A stretch of DNA of 25,078 bases from Bacteroidales bacterium (GTDB lineage: Bacteria; Bacteroidota; Bacteroidia; Bacteroidales; F082), in the NCBI GenBank assembly GCA_023229135.1, contig JALNZT010000050.1, positions 1 through 25,078 of the forward strand. Direction: 5' to 3'. The first letter of the stretch is position 1; each line of letters starts with the position of its first letter. Of the stretch, positions 6,599-14,493 are shown piece by piece. The position numbers and the translations under genes were made by a program. The notes beneath the pieces were generated by a model. It was not told the origin of the DNA. It did no database searches and worked only from the letters and a program-made list of their open reading frames with translations.

Positions 6599-9139
6599 CT
6601 ATTTCTCAACAACGGCGACTTTGGCCGGTTTTTTTATTTTAACAATAACTTCTTTTTTCTTTTCGTCAAAATCGACTGTAATTACATCATTGGTTTTCAG
6701 TTTAGATTTGATGATTTCCTCGGCCAACAAGTCTTCAACATATTTCTGGATAGCACGTTTTAGCGGTCTTGCACCAAATTGTTCGTCCCAGCCTTTTTCT
6801 ACAATAAAATCCTTGGCCTTGTCAGTAAGCTTGAGTTTATAACCCAAATCATCAATACGTTTATAAAGATGAACCAGCTCAATATCAATGATTTTATGAA
6901 TGGCCTCGCGTTGTAGAGGATCAAAAATCACCACGTCGTCAATACGATTCAAGAACTCAGGCGCAAAGGATTTTTTAAGCGCATTTTCTATCACGCCTTG
7001 TGCGTAAGTAGCTTTAGTACCTTGTTTGGCAGCCGTGCTAAATCCAACACCCTGGCCGAAATCTTTAAGCTGTCGCGAGCCGATATTCGAGGTCATTATA
7101 ATAATGGTGTTCTTGAAATCGACTTTTCTGCCCATACTATCGGTGAGCATACCATCGTCGAGCACCTGAAGCAACAGGTGAAACACATCGGGATGCGCTT
7201 TCTCAATTTCGTCGAGCAGCACGATGCTGTAAGGTTTGCGTCTCACTTTTTCGGTAAGCTGGCCACCTTCTTCGTAGCCTACATATCCGGGAGGCGCTCC
7301 AACCAGGCGTGATACCGCAAATTTTTCCATATATTCACTCATATCGATACGCACCAGCGCATCTTCAGAGTCGAAAAGGTATTTGGCAAGCACCTTTGCG
7401 AGGTATGTTTTCCCAACGCCTGTTGGACCTAAAAAGATAAAACTTCCGATGGGTTTGTTTGGGTCTTTAAGGCCTGCACGGTTTCTTCTGATGGCTTTCA
7501 CCACTTTTTTGATAGCACTATTTTGACCAATTACCGAGCCCTCCATCTCCTCTTCCATATTTATCAGGCGGTCGCCTTCATTCTGGGAAATACGCTGCAA
7601 CGGAATACCGGTCATCATCGCTACTACTTCGGCCACATTTTCTTCACTCACCTGTTCGCGGTGAATCTTTGATTCTTCTTCCCACTTAAGTTTGGCATGC
7701 TCGAGACTTTCTAACAAGCGGCGCTCGCTATCTCTGAACATCGCTGCTTCTTCAAACTTCTGAATTTGAATGGCTTGATTCTTCTTTAATCGAGTATCTT
7801 CAATCTGTGTTTCCAGATCGATAATTTCAACAGGAACATGGATGTTATTGATATGCACGCGCGCGCCGGCTTCGTCCAAAGCATCAATGGCCTTGTCTGG
7901 TAAAAAACGATCAGACATATACCTGTTTGTAAGCTTAACGCAGGCTTCAATAGCCTCATTATCATATTTCACAAGGTGATGATCTTCATAGCGTTCCTTG
8001 ATATTATTCAGGATCTCAATGGTTTCATCAGCCGATGTGGGATCGACTAAAATTTTCTGAAAACGACGTTCTAAAGCACCATCTTTCTCAATGTATTGGC
8101 GGTATTCGTCAAGGGTTGTAGCACCGATACATTGCAGCTCACCACGGGCAAGAGCCGGCTTAAACATATTGCTGGCATCTAAGGATCCGCTGGCGTTTCC
8201 GGCGCCCACAATGGTATGAATCTCATCAATAAATAAGATGATATCCGGATTTTTTTCCAGCTCGTTAAGCACGGCTTTCATCCGTTCTTCAAACTGGCCA
8301 CGGTATTTTGTGCCGGCAACCAAAGAAGCCAGATCGAGCATGATCAATCTTTTGTTAAAAAGCGCGCGGCTAACCTTACGCTGTGTGATTCGTAGCGCGA
8401 GTCCTTCAGCAATGGCTGATTTACCAACACCGGGCTCACCGATAAGGATAGGATTATTCTTTTTGCGGCGGCTCAGAATCTGTGCCACACGCTCCAGCTC
8501 GCGCTCGCGTCCTACAATAGGGTCGAGGCGATTTTCTTCGGCGGCACGTGTCAGGTCACGGCCAAAATTATCCAAAACCGGTGTTTTACTTTTCACTTCA
8601 GCCATTTTCTTAGCGCCACCCGTAGGTCTTACCTCACCCTCGTCTTGCGCTTCACCAGGAAATTCCGACCGCGGATTTTCTGATGGTGTAATTTTTTCTT
8701 CTCCTGTGTACATAAATGTCAATTCGTTTTTGTAAGTCATAAAATCAACCCCCTCACGTTCAAGATTTTGCGTAATAAGATTGTTCTTGTCTCGTAAAAT
8801 TGCCAAAAGTAAATGCTCTGTTTTTATCAAATCACTTTTGTATTCTTTGGCAATAATATACGTAAATTTTAATGCCCGCTCGGTTTGTTTGATAAGCGGA
8901 ATATTTGTCAGTACTTTGTCAGGTTTGTCAGTAGATTTGATCGCATCTTCGATGCGCCTGCGAAAAACCTCTAAGTCGATTCCGAAGTATTTCAGAATCT
9001 GCAGAGCCTTTCCTTCGCCATCGCGCACCATTCCCAGGAACAAATGTTCTAGTCCTATGTAGTTATTTCCCAGCCGTAAAGCTTCTTCATGACTGTAAGT
9101 CAGTATGTCGCGTACTCTGGGAGAAAATTTTGCATCCAT
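6599..9139 (-). CDS. clpC: ATP-dependent Clp protease ATP-binding subunit ClpC
   Basis: A Hsp100 AAA+ unfoldase that feeds substrates to ClpP. The 846 residues show the double Clp N domain (about 1-145), a charged linker, AAA-1 with GEPGVGKS (234-241) and ILFIDEIH (301-308), a UVR/middle domain rich in charged coiled coil (about 447-485), and AAA-2 with GPTGVGKT (571-578) and IVLLDEIE (639-646). The ClpP-docking tripeptide VGF is at 698-700, supporting ClpC rather than ClpB. The C-terminal D2-small domain follows. The promoter lies about 85 bases upstream, divergent from gyrA. No CtsR/McsAB genes or CIRCE operator were seen, so regulation differs from the Bacillus type. Confidence 0.96.
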   Translation of the reverse strand: MDAKFSPRVRDILTYSHEEALRLGNNYIGLEHLFLGMVRDGEGKALQILKYFGIDLEVFRRRIEDAIKSTDKPDKVLTNIPLIKQTERALKFTYIIAKEYKSDLIKTEHLLLAILRDKNNLITQNLEREGVDFMTYKNELTFMYTGEEKITPSENPRSEFPGEAQDEGEVRPTGGAKKMAEVKSKTPVLDNFGRDLTRAAEENRLDPIVGRERELERVAQILSRRKKNNPILIGEPGVGKSAIAEGLALRITQRKVSRALFNKRLIMLDLASLVAGTKYRGQFEERMKAVLNELEKNPDIILFIDEIHTIVGAGNASGSLDASNMFKPALARGELQCIGATTLDEYRQYIEKDGALERRFQKILVDPTSADETIEILNNIKERYEDHHLVKYDNEAIEACVKLTNRYMSDRFLPDKAIDALDEAGARVHINNIHVPVEIIDLETQIEDTRLKKNQAIQIQKFEEAAMFRDSERRLLESLEHAKLKWEEESKIHREQVSEENVAEVVAMMTGIPLQRISQNEGDRLINMEEEMEGSVIGQNSAIKKVVKAIRRNRAGLKDPNKPIGSFIFLGPTGVGKTYLAKVLAKYLFDSEDALVRIDMSEYMEKFAVSRLVGAPPGYVGYEEGGQLTEKVRRKPYSIVLLDEIEKAHPDVFHLLLQVLDDGMLTDSMGRKVDFKNTIIIMTSNIGSRQLKDFGQGVGFSTAAKQGTKATYAQGVIENALKKSFAPEFLNRIDDVVIFDPLQREAIHKIIDIELVHLYKRIDDLGYKLKLTDKAKDFIVEKGWDEQFGARPLKRAIQKYVEDLLAEEIIKSKLKTNDVITVDFDEKKKEVIVKIKKPAKVAVVEK

Positions 9140-9222
9140 ATAATTTTTCCTTTTTTCTATCTGCGTAAATTAACCTTGTTATAAGATATTTGAAATAATC
9201 AACACCTAAACTTTAGCAGTAT

Positions 9223-9249
9223 CAAAGGTAGAAACAATAATTAGTCCAA
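9223..9249 (-). promoter_or_regulatory. clpC promoter
   Basis: On the minus strand TACCTTTG (9230-9223) matches TAnnTTTG, with a possible TTG (9249-9247) 16 bp upstream. The predicted leader before the clpC ATG at 9139 is about 80 bases. Confidence 0.5.
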
Positions 9250-9283
9250 CATTGTTCGGTCAAAGAAATTATTAACAAGCTTA

Positions 9284-9302
9284 TGTTCAAACTTTGTTCA
9301 AA
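9284..9302. repeat. Paired TGTTCAAA direct repeats in the clpC-gyrA intergenic region
   Basis: TGTTCAAA occurs at 9284-9291 and again at 9295-9302, 11 bp apart (one helical turn), upstream of the gyrA -33 element and also upstream of the clpC promoter. It could be an operator or curvature-related element. Function is not known. Confidence 0.35.
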
Positions 9303-9315
9303 ATCAATTTAATTC

Positions 9316-9349
9316 TTGACAATTCACAAGGCCTTTTTTTGTACTTTTG
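9316..9349 (+). promoter_or_regulatory. gyrA promoter
   Basis: TTG (9316-9318), a 23-bp spacer and TACTTTTG (9342-9349), a full TAnnTTTG match. The leader of about 40 bases contains a short hairpin, CCTTAT (9353-9358) / ATAAGG (9367-9372), just after the likely start of transcription. Confidence 0.6.
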
Positions 9350-9394
9350 CCACCTTATTAACAAGGATAAGGCTTAATTAAGATTGAACTAAAC

Positions 9395-12034
9395 ATGGAA
9401 GAGGTTTTTGACGGTGGAAAAATAGTAAAAGTCAATATTGAGACCCAAATGAAATCAGCCTATATCGATTATTCGATGTCGGTAATTGTTTCAAGGGCTT
9501 TGCCTGATGTGCGTGATGGTTTAAAACCTGTACACAGGCGGGTACTTTTCGGCATGCTTGATTTGGGAGTTTTATCAAATAGATCGCATAAAAAATCAGC
9601 CAGGATTGTGGGTGAGGTGCTGGGTAAGTATCATCCGCACGGTGACACCTCAGTTTATGATGCTATGGTACGTATGGCGCAGGACTGGTCATTGCGCTAT
9701 CCTTTGGTTGACGGGCAAGGAAACTACGGCTCCATTGATGGAGATAGCCCCGCAGCAATGCGTTATACAGAAGCACGTCTGCGTAAAATTGCCGAGGAGT
9801 TGTTGGCAGATATCGATAAGGAAACCGTAGATTTTCAGTTGAACTTTGATGACACACTGAAAGAACCTACAGTTTTGCCTGCTGCAATTCCCAATTTATT
9901 GATCAATGGTGCTAGCGGTATTGCCGTTGGTATGGCCACAAATATGCCGCCACATAACCTTTCAGAAGTTATTGACGGCACTATTGCCTATATCGACAAC
10001 CGCGATATTACCATCGCTGAGTTGATGCAATACATTAAAGCACCCGATTTCCCAACAGGCGGAATCATTTATGGCTACGAAGGTGTAAAAGAGGCTTTTG
10101 AAACGGGTAGGGGACGCGTAATGATGCGTGGTGAAACCAATATTGAAGAACATAACGGACGAGAATGGATCATTGCCACCTCCGTTCCTTATCAAGTGAA
10201 CAAAGCCGAGATGATTAAAAAGACGGCTGATCTCGTCAACGACAAAAAGTTAGATGGAATTTCTGACATTCGTGATGAATCAGATCGTAACGGGATGCGC
10301 ATAGTTTACGAGTTAAAAAAAGATGCTGTTACTAACGTTGTGCTCAATAAGCTCTATCAGATGACAGCCTTACAATCTTCTTTCAGTGTAAATAATGTGG
10401 CGCTTGTAAAAGGCAGGCCGCGCTTGCTCAACCTGAAAGAACTGATTCATTATTATGTAGAACATCGCCACGAAGTAGTGGTGCGACGCACTGAGTATGA
10501 ATTGAGAGAAGCTAAGAAAAGGGCACATATTCTGGAAGGACTGATTATCGCTCTCGACAATATCGACGCGGTGATCGAGCTGATTAAAGCTTCGAAAAAT
10601 CCTGAAGAAGCAAGAAATGGCCTGATGTCTGAATTTAGTCTTACAGAAATTCAAGCCAAAGCGATACTCGAGATGAGATTGCAGCGCCTTACCGGTCTCG
10701 AAATCCAGAAAATTAAGGAGGAATTTGATGAAGTGATGAAACAAATTGCTTTCCTCGAAAATATTTTAAGCGACGAAGACCTGCGTTTTCAGATTATCAA
10801 GGATGAGTTGCGCCTTATCAAAGAAAAATATGGCGACAAATCGCGCTCAACAATTGTTTATTCCGCCGATGATTTCAGAATAGAAGATGTTATTCCTGAT
10901 GAAGCTGTTGTGCTTACTATTTCACACATGGGTTATATCAAGCGTACCGCACTGTCAGAATACAGGGTGCAGAGTAGGGGAGGCCGTGGATCCAAAGGCT
11001 CCAACGCACGTGATGAGGATTTCATCGAACACTTGTTTATTGCTACGAATCATAATTATATGCTTTTCTTCACAGAAAAGGGTAAGTGTTTCTGGCTCAG
11101 GGTTTATGAAATCCCGGAAGGAACCAGAACCGGGAAAGGCAGAGCAATCCAAAACCTGATAAATATTGAAAAAGATGATCAGGTAAATGCCTTTATCAAT
11201 ATTAAAGACCTTAAAGATCAGGAATATATCGAAAATAACTTTATTATACTCAGCACCAAAATGGGTGTAATTAAGAAAACAAGTCTGGAAGCCTATTCAC
11301 GCCCACGACAAAATGGTATCAACGCCATCACTATCCGCGAAGGCGACACCTTGCTTCAGGCGCGACTTACCAGCGGCACAAGCGAGGTGATTTTAGCGCT
11401 TAAATCAGGTCGTGCAATCCGCTTCAACGAATCCAAAGTGCGGCCAATGGGTAGAAATGCTTCAGGAGTACGTGGTATAAGACTGGCTTCGGAGACCGAT
11501 GAAGTAATTGGCATGATCTGCATAAACGAGCCGGAAGTTACTGTATTGGTTGTTTCAGAAAAAGGATATGGTAAACGTTCAAATATCGACGATTACCGCG
11601 TTACGAACAGGGGAGGGAAAGGTGTGAAAACACTTAACGTCACCGAAAAAACGGGTAACTTAATTTCCATCAAAGACGTTACTGATAGCGATGACCTGAT
11701 GATTATTAATAAATCCGGACTTACTATTCGTATTGCTGTTGCAAGCTTGCGCGTGATGGGCAGAGCCACTCAGGGTGTGCGACTTATCAATCTTAAAAAC
11801 GAAGATGAGATTGCAGCTGTAGCTAAAGTTACCGCAGAAGATGAAGAGGCGATGGACGTAGAAACTTTGGATGAAAATGGTAATCCAATCGTTTCTGAAT
11901 CTCTTGAAAAAGATGAGGAAACTCCAGAATCAACTGATAATCAATCTACAGATGAAGAAGAAGGAGCTCCTGAATCTGCTGATGATCAGTCAGATGACGA
12001 AGATGAGGAAACTCCTGAACCCACTAATTCTTAA
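9395..12034 (+). CDS. gyrA: DNA gyrase subunit A
   Basis: The A subunit of the A2B2 type II topoisomerase that introduces negative supercoils. The 879 residues show the breakage-reunion domain with catalytic Tyr124 (AAMRYTEARL) and the quinolone-pocket stretch HPHGDTSVYD (80-89); the position equivalent to E. coli Ser83 is Thr85. The C-terminal beta-pinwheel starts near 490. The GyrA box reads QSRGGRG (526-532) against QRRGGKG in E. coli, and a second NRGGKG occurs further on. The last 39 residues are an acidic tandem repeat with 15-residue periodicity. It has its own promoter and may be co-transcribed with the TPR gene 82 bases downstream. gyrB is not in the window. Confidence 0.97.
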   Translation: MEEVFDGGKIVKVNIETQMKSAYIDYSMSVIVSRALPDVRDGLKPVHRRVLFGMLDLGVLSNRSHKKSARIVGEVLGKYHPHGDTSVYDAMVRMAQDWSLRYPLVDGQGNYGSIDGDSPAAMRYTEARLRKIAEELLADIDKETVDFQLNFDDTLKEPTVLPAAIPNLLINGASGIAVGMATNMPPHNLSEVIDGTIAYIDNRDITIAELMQYIKAPDFPTGGIIYGYEGVKEAFETGRGRVMMRGETNIEEHNGREWIIATSVPYQVNKAEMIKKTADLVNDKKLDGISDIRDESDRNGMRIVYELKKDAVTNVVLNKLYQMTALQSSFSVNNVALVKGRPRLLNLKELIHYYVEHRHEVVVRRTEYELREAKKRAHILEGLIIALDNIDAVIELIKASKNPEEARNGLMSEFSLTEIQAKAILEMRLQRLTGLEIQKIKEEFDEVMKQIAFLENILSDEDLRFQIIKDELRLIKEKYGDKSRSTIVYSADDFRIEDVIPDEAVVLTISHMGYIKRTALSEYRVQSRGGRGSKGSNARDEDFIEHLFIATNHNYMLFFTEKGKCFWLRVYEIPEGTRTGKGRAIQNLINIEKDDQVNAFINIKDLKDQEYIENNFIILSTKMGVIKKTSLEAYSRPRQNGINAITIREGDTLLQARLTSGTSEVILALKSGRAIRFNESKVRPMGRNASGVRGIRLASETDEVIGMICINEPEVTVLVVSEKGYGKRSNIDDYRVTNRGGKGVKTLNVTEKTGNLISIKDVTDSDDLMIINKSGLTIRIAVASLRVMGRATQGVRLINLKNEDEIAAVAKVTAEDEEAMDVETLDENGNPIVSESLEKDEETPESTDNQSTDEEEGAPESADDQSDDEDEETPEPTNS
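11915..12031 (+). repeat. 45-bp tandem repeat encoding the acidic GyrA tail
   Basis: The tail reads as 2.6 copies of a 15-residue unit: EETPESTDNQSTDEE, EGAPESADDQSDDED, EETPEPTNS (residues 841-879). The DNA repeats diverge at synonymous and non-synonymous sites, so this is an old duplication. The segment is strongly acidic and probably disordered. Confidence 0.8.
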
Positions 12035-12116
12035 TTTTGGCACGAAGTTGGTATAACTTATTAGAAACTTTTAATTCGATTTTAATTAAACGGTTTTACA
12101 AACCCATCAAATAAAA

Positions 12117-13268
12117 ATGAACATTATGAAAAAGCTCTTATTAATCCTGACTATGCTTGTGATTGCTTCTACAGGTATGGCTCAAAAATCTGAACGTACG
12201 AATGCGTTTATGTACAATAAAAACGTGCAATACGACAAGGCAAAAGAAGCAATCGACAAAGCTGTTGAACATCCCAAAACGATAGATGACGCAAAAACCT
12301 GGATGTACAGAGGGATTATTTATCTGAACCTAGTGTTTTCTGAAGATTACGCTACGCTTTCTGATGACCCACTACAGGAAAGCTTTACTTCTTTTAAAAA
12401 AGCAATCGAGCTTGATCCGGATGACAAACTAAAACGTGCTGATGATATTGATCCGCGCATTGAGGCAATTGGTCAGCAGTACTTTGCTTATGGCGTTGAC
12501 GATTTTAATGCCAGTGAATACAGCAAAGCTGCAGTTAAGTTTAAGAAATCCTACGATGTTGCTGCCTATGCTAATAAGATAGACACACTTGCTTTGTTAA
12601 ATGCAGCATTGGCTTCTGTAAGGGCTGAGGAGTATCAGCAATCACTTGATTACTATCAGGATTTACTCGAAATTGGTTTTAATGAATCCGATGTATATAA
12701 AAATATGGCATTAGCTTATAGAAATTTGGGTAATAGCGATGATATGTTTGCAACACTGAGAACCGGACGTGAAAAATATCCGGATGATGCAGGCTTGATG
12801 CTCGAAGAAATTAATGCTTATCTATCTATAGGACAGGGGGCTAAAGTGGTGGATGACTTAAAATTGCTGATAGAAAAGGATCCTACAAATTATTCCATTT
12901 TCTTTGTACTCGGAACTATTTATGGTGACGAAGCAAATGCGGAAATGTATGATTTAGAAAAAGCAGAAAATTATTACACCAAAACACTGGAAATCAATCC
13001 AGATTATTATGACGCAGTATACAACCTCGGTGCACTCTATATTAATGAGTCGAATAAATTGCAAGTAGCGGCTAATGAGTTACCATTGGATCAGACAGAA
13101 AAATATGATGAAATGACTGAAATAGCCAATGAAATTATCAAAAAGGCATTGCCACTTCTTGAAAAAGCTAACGAGCTACAGCCAGGAAATGAGGAAACTT
13201 TAAGCGTATTAAAATCAATTTATATCCGCTTTAATATGACTGAAAAGCTGAAAAGCTTGGAAGAATAA
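12117..13268 (+). CDS. Exported tetratricopeptide repeat protein
   Basis: A 383-residue protein with a signal peptide (MKKLLLILTMLVIASTGMAQ, likely cut near AQ|KS) and TPR helix pairs over most of its length. Clear TPR-like units include the stretch ending SFKKAIELDPDD, ALAYRNLGNSDDMFATL, and YYTKTLEINPDYYDAVYNLGALYI. It is probably periplasmic and used for protein contacts; no enzymatic domain is seen. Two starts are possible, ATG at 12117 and ATG at 12126; the second gives a cleaner signal peptide. It follows gyrA in the same direction with no promoter match or terminator between, so shared transcription is likely, and it ends with a strong terminator. Partner unknown. Confidence 0.88.
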   Translation: MNIMKKLLLILTMLVIASTGMAQKSERTNAFMYNKNVQYDKAKEAIDKAVEHPKTIDDAKTWMYRGIIYLNLVFSEDYATLSDDPLQESFTSFKKAIELDPDDKLKRADDIDPRIEAIGQQYFAYGVDDFNASEYSKAAVKFKKSYDVAAYANKIDTLALLNAALASVRAEEYQQSLDYYQDLLEIGFNESDVYKNMALAYRNLGNSDDMFATLRTGREKYPDDAGLMLEEINAYLSIGQGAKVVDDLKLLIEKDPTNYSIFFVLGTIYGDEANAEMYDLEKAENYYTKTLEINPDYYDAVYNLGALYINESNKLQVAANELPLDQTEKYDEMTEIANEIIKKALPLLEKANELQPGNEETLSVLKSIYIRFNMTEKLKSLEE

Positions 13269-13289
13269 GCAATCAAAGCTTAAATTTTA

Positions 13290-13317
13290 AAAGGCCTTCA
13301 GGTGTGGAGGCCTTTTA
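13290..13317 (+). terminator. Intrinsic terminator after the TPR gene
   Basis: Stem AAAAGGCCT (13290-13298) / AGGCCTTTT (13309-13317), about 22 bases past the stop codon. Three more loop pairs are possible (TCA with TGG, one G-U). A U-rich tail TTTTATATT follows. Confidence 0.85.
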
Positions 13318-13334
13318 TATTAAATATGAAAGTT

Positions 13335-13356
13335 AACATAATATAAATTATGTTAC
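13335..13356. repeat. AT-rich inverted repeat between the TPR gene and msrA
   Basis: Perfect 8-bp arms TAACATAA (13335-13342) and TTATGTTA (13349-13356) around a 6-base centre, lying between two terminators of convergent genes. It may be part of the termination region or a protein site. No function can be assigned. Confidence 0.4.
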
Positions 13357-13371
13357 AATAATAATACAATA

Positions 13372-13399
13372 AAAATTACGCATTTCAGCGTAATTTTTT
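13372..13399 (-). terminator. Bidirectional-type terminator after msrA
   Basis: Perfect 11-bp stem AAAAATTACGC (13372-13382) / GCGTAATTTTT (13389-13399) with a 6-base loop, about 19 bases past the msrA stop. T runs lie on both strands, so it may also back up the TPR terminator. Confidence 0.8.
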
Positions 13400-13417
13400 T
13401 GTATAAGCATGTTTATA

Positions 13418-14035
13418 TTAATCCTTCTTTTCCAGATCGGAAAATAACTTTTTGAATTTTTCTAACTTTGGAACGATCACAAACTGACAATAGCCCTGGC
13501 TTGGGTTCTTTTCGTAATAATTCTGATGATAGTCTTCCGCTTTGTAGAAAGCCTCAAAAGCAGAAATTTCTGTGATGATCGGCTTTTCCCAAATTTCCTG
13601 ATCGTTCAGTAAGGCTTTTACTTTTTCTGCTATTTCTCGTTGATGCTCATTGTGATAAAATATCACCGAACGGTATTGCGTACCCACATCAGCACCTTGT
13701 CTGTTTAAAGTAGTTGGGTTGTGCGTTTTAAAAAACACTTCCAGTAATTGTTCCAGACTTACCATTTCAGGATTATATGCGATTTGTACTACCTCTGCGT
13801 GGCCAGTTAGCCCGGAAGTAACTTCTCTGTAGGTCGGATTGGCAATGCGGCCACCGGCATAACCGGATACAACAGATTCAACGCCATTTACCTGATCAAA
13901 GACGGCTTCGGTACACCAAAAACAGCCGCCGCCGAGTGTAATAGTTTCTGTAGTTTTATTTTGTGCCATAGTTGCTGTGTTAACGGTTATGATTAGGATT
14001 AGCAATGCGATTTTTGAAAAATTAATTTTCTGCAT
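13418..14035 (-). CDS. msrA: Peptide-methionine (S)-S-oxide reductase MsrA, exported
   Basis: Reduces the S epimer of methionine sulfoxide in oxidised proteins. The 205 residues start with a signal peptide (hydrophobic 8-21, likely cut near MAQ|N at 25), placing it in the periplasm or outside rather than in the cytosol. The catalytic motif GGGCFWCTE has Cys38 as expected nucleophile. Family stretches VVSGYAGG, TGHAEVVQI and YHQNYYEKN follow, and a C-terminal Cys183 (GYCQF) is a possible resolving cysteine. No msrB is fused or adjacent. It is transcribed away from a 458-base non-coding stretch with no clear promoter match, and ends in a strong terminator. Confidence 0.95.
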   Translation of the reverse strand: MQKINFSKIALLILIITVNTATMAQNKTTETITLGGGCFWCTEAVFDQVNGVESVVSGYAGGRIANPTYREVTSGLTGHAEVVQIAYNPEMVSLEQLLEVFFKTHNPTTLNRQGADVGTQYRSVIFYHNEHQREIAEKVKALLNDQEIWEKPIITEISAFEAFYKAEDYHQNYYEKNPSQGYCQFVIVPKLEKFKKLFSDLEKKD

Positions 14036-14179
14036 ATTGTTTAGTGACTTATTCTATTTATCTATTAAACACCAATTATTAGAGATTTGTTTTAGTACAC
14101 TTTCATGTTGATGCTTCAACTACATAAAATATTCTTCTTTTGATCAAATTCAGAAGAGTTAAAGAGGATTTTAAACGAA

Positions 14180-14196
14180 AAGTTTTCTGAAAACTT
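14180..14196. promoter_or_regulatory. Palindromic operator candidate
   Basis: AAGTTTTC-T-GAAAACTT is a perfect palindrome with 8-bp arms around a single central base. Its right arm overlaps the TTG used as -33 element of the downstream promoter, as expected for a repressor site. No candidate regulator gene is adjacent. Confidence 0.45.
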
Positions 14197-14226
14197 GGTC
14201 TTAGTATAATTATTTTTCTATTTTTG
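14195..14226 (+). promoter_or_regulatory. Promoter with no normal gene directly downstream
   Basis: TTG (14195-14197), a 21-bp spacer and TATTTTTG (14219-14226), a full TAnnTTTG match. Transcription would begin near 14232, some 260 bases before the next gene, so it either makes a small RNA or a long leader of the beta-lactamase-like gene. Confidence 0.5.
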
Positions 14227-14258
14227 GCAGCTATAAACAATTTATCAACCAACAAAAA

Positions 14259-14291
14259 ATGGACAAAACAACCATCAGTCCTACAATATAA
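14259..14291 (+). CDS. Possible 10-codon leader peptide
   Basis: ATG GAC AAA at 14259 begins a frame reading MDKTTISPTI and ending in TAA at 14291. It is the first ATG after a good promoter, preceded by an A-rich stretch typical of Bacteroidota start regions. It could be a leader peptide, the remnant of a lost gene, or chance. No amino-acid bias suggests classical attenuation. Confidence 0.2.
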   Translation: MDKTTISPTI

Positions 14292-14342
14292 AGAATCAAT
14301 AATTTTAATTAAGGGAATATCTTTTTCAGTTCAGGCTCTTTC

Positions 14343-14377
14343 GCAGTCTATGATTAGGATGTAAATTCATAGTCTGC
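14343..14377 (+). other. Imperfect hairpin followed by T run (possible terminator or attenuator)
   Basis: Arms GCAGTCTATGA (14343-14353) and TCATAGTCTGC (14367-14377) pair over 11 positions with one central T-T mismatch, with a 13-base loop. A run of seven or more T follows after a gap of about 18 bases, too far for a standard terminator. It may end or structure the transcript from the promoter at 14195-14226. Confidence 0.35.
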
Positions 14378-14493
14378 CCTACCCTAATAGGAATTATTTT
14401 TTTAAAATCATCTATTTTCCATCATAATTAATTCAATATCTGTATATTATAAATAATTATTCCATATACTCCGTTCAAATTTAAGACTCAATT

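Larger units (their letters stand above)
14036..14493. other. Long AT-rich intergenic region between msrA and the beta-lactamase-like gene
   Basis: 458 bases without a normal-length gene. It holds a palindrome, a + strand promoter, a 10-codon reading frame and an imperfect hairpin followed by a T run (each listed separately). The part next to msrA (14036-14170) and the part next to the downstream gene (14404-14493) show nothing I can assign. Confidence 0.6.

Noticed and set aside
8238..8735. 165-codon + strand open frame inside clpC
   Set aside because: Antisense shadow of the conserved ClpC AAA-1 domain, with biased composition.
10370..10744. 124-codon minus-strand frame inside gyrA
   Set aside because: Antisense shadow of the GyrA coiled-coil region.
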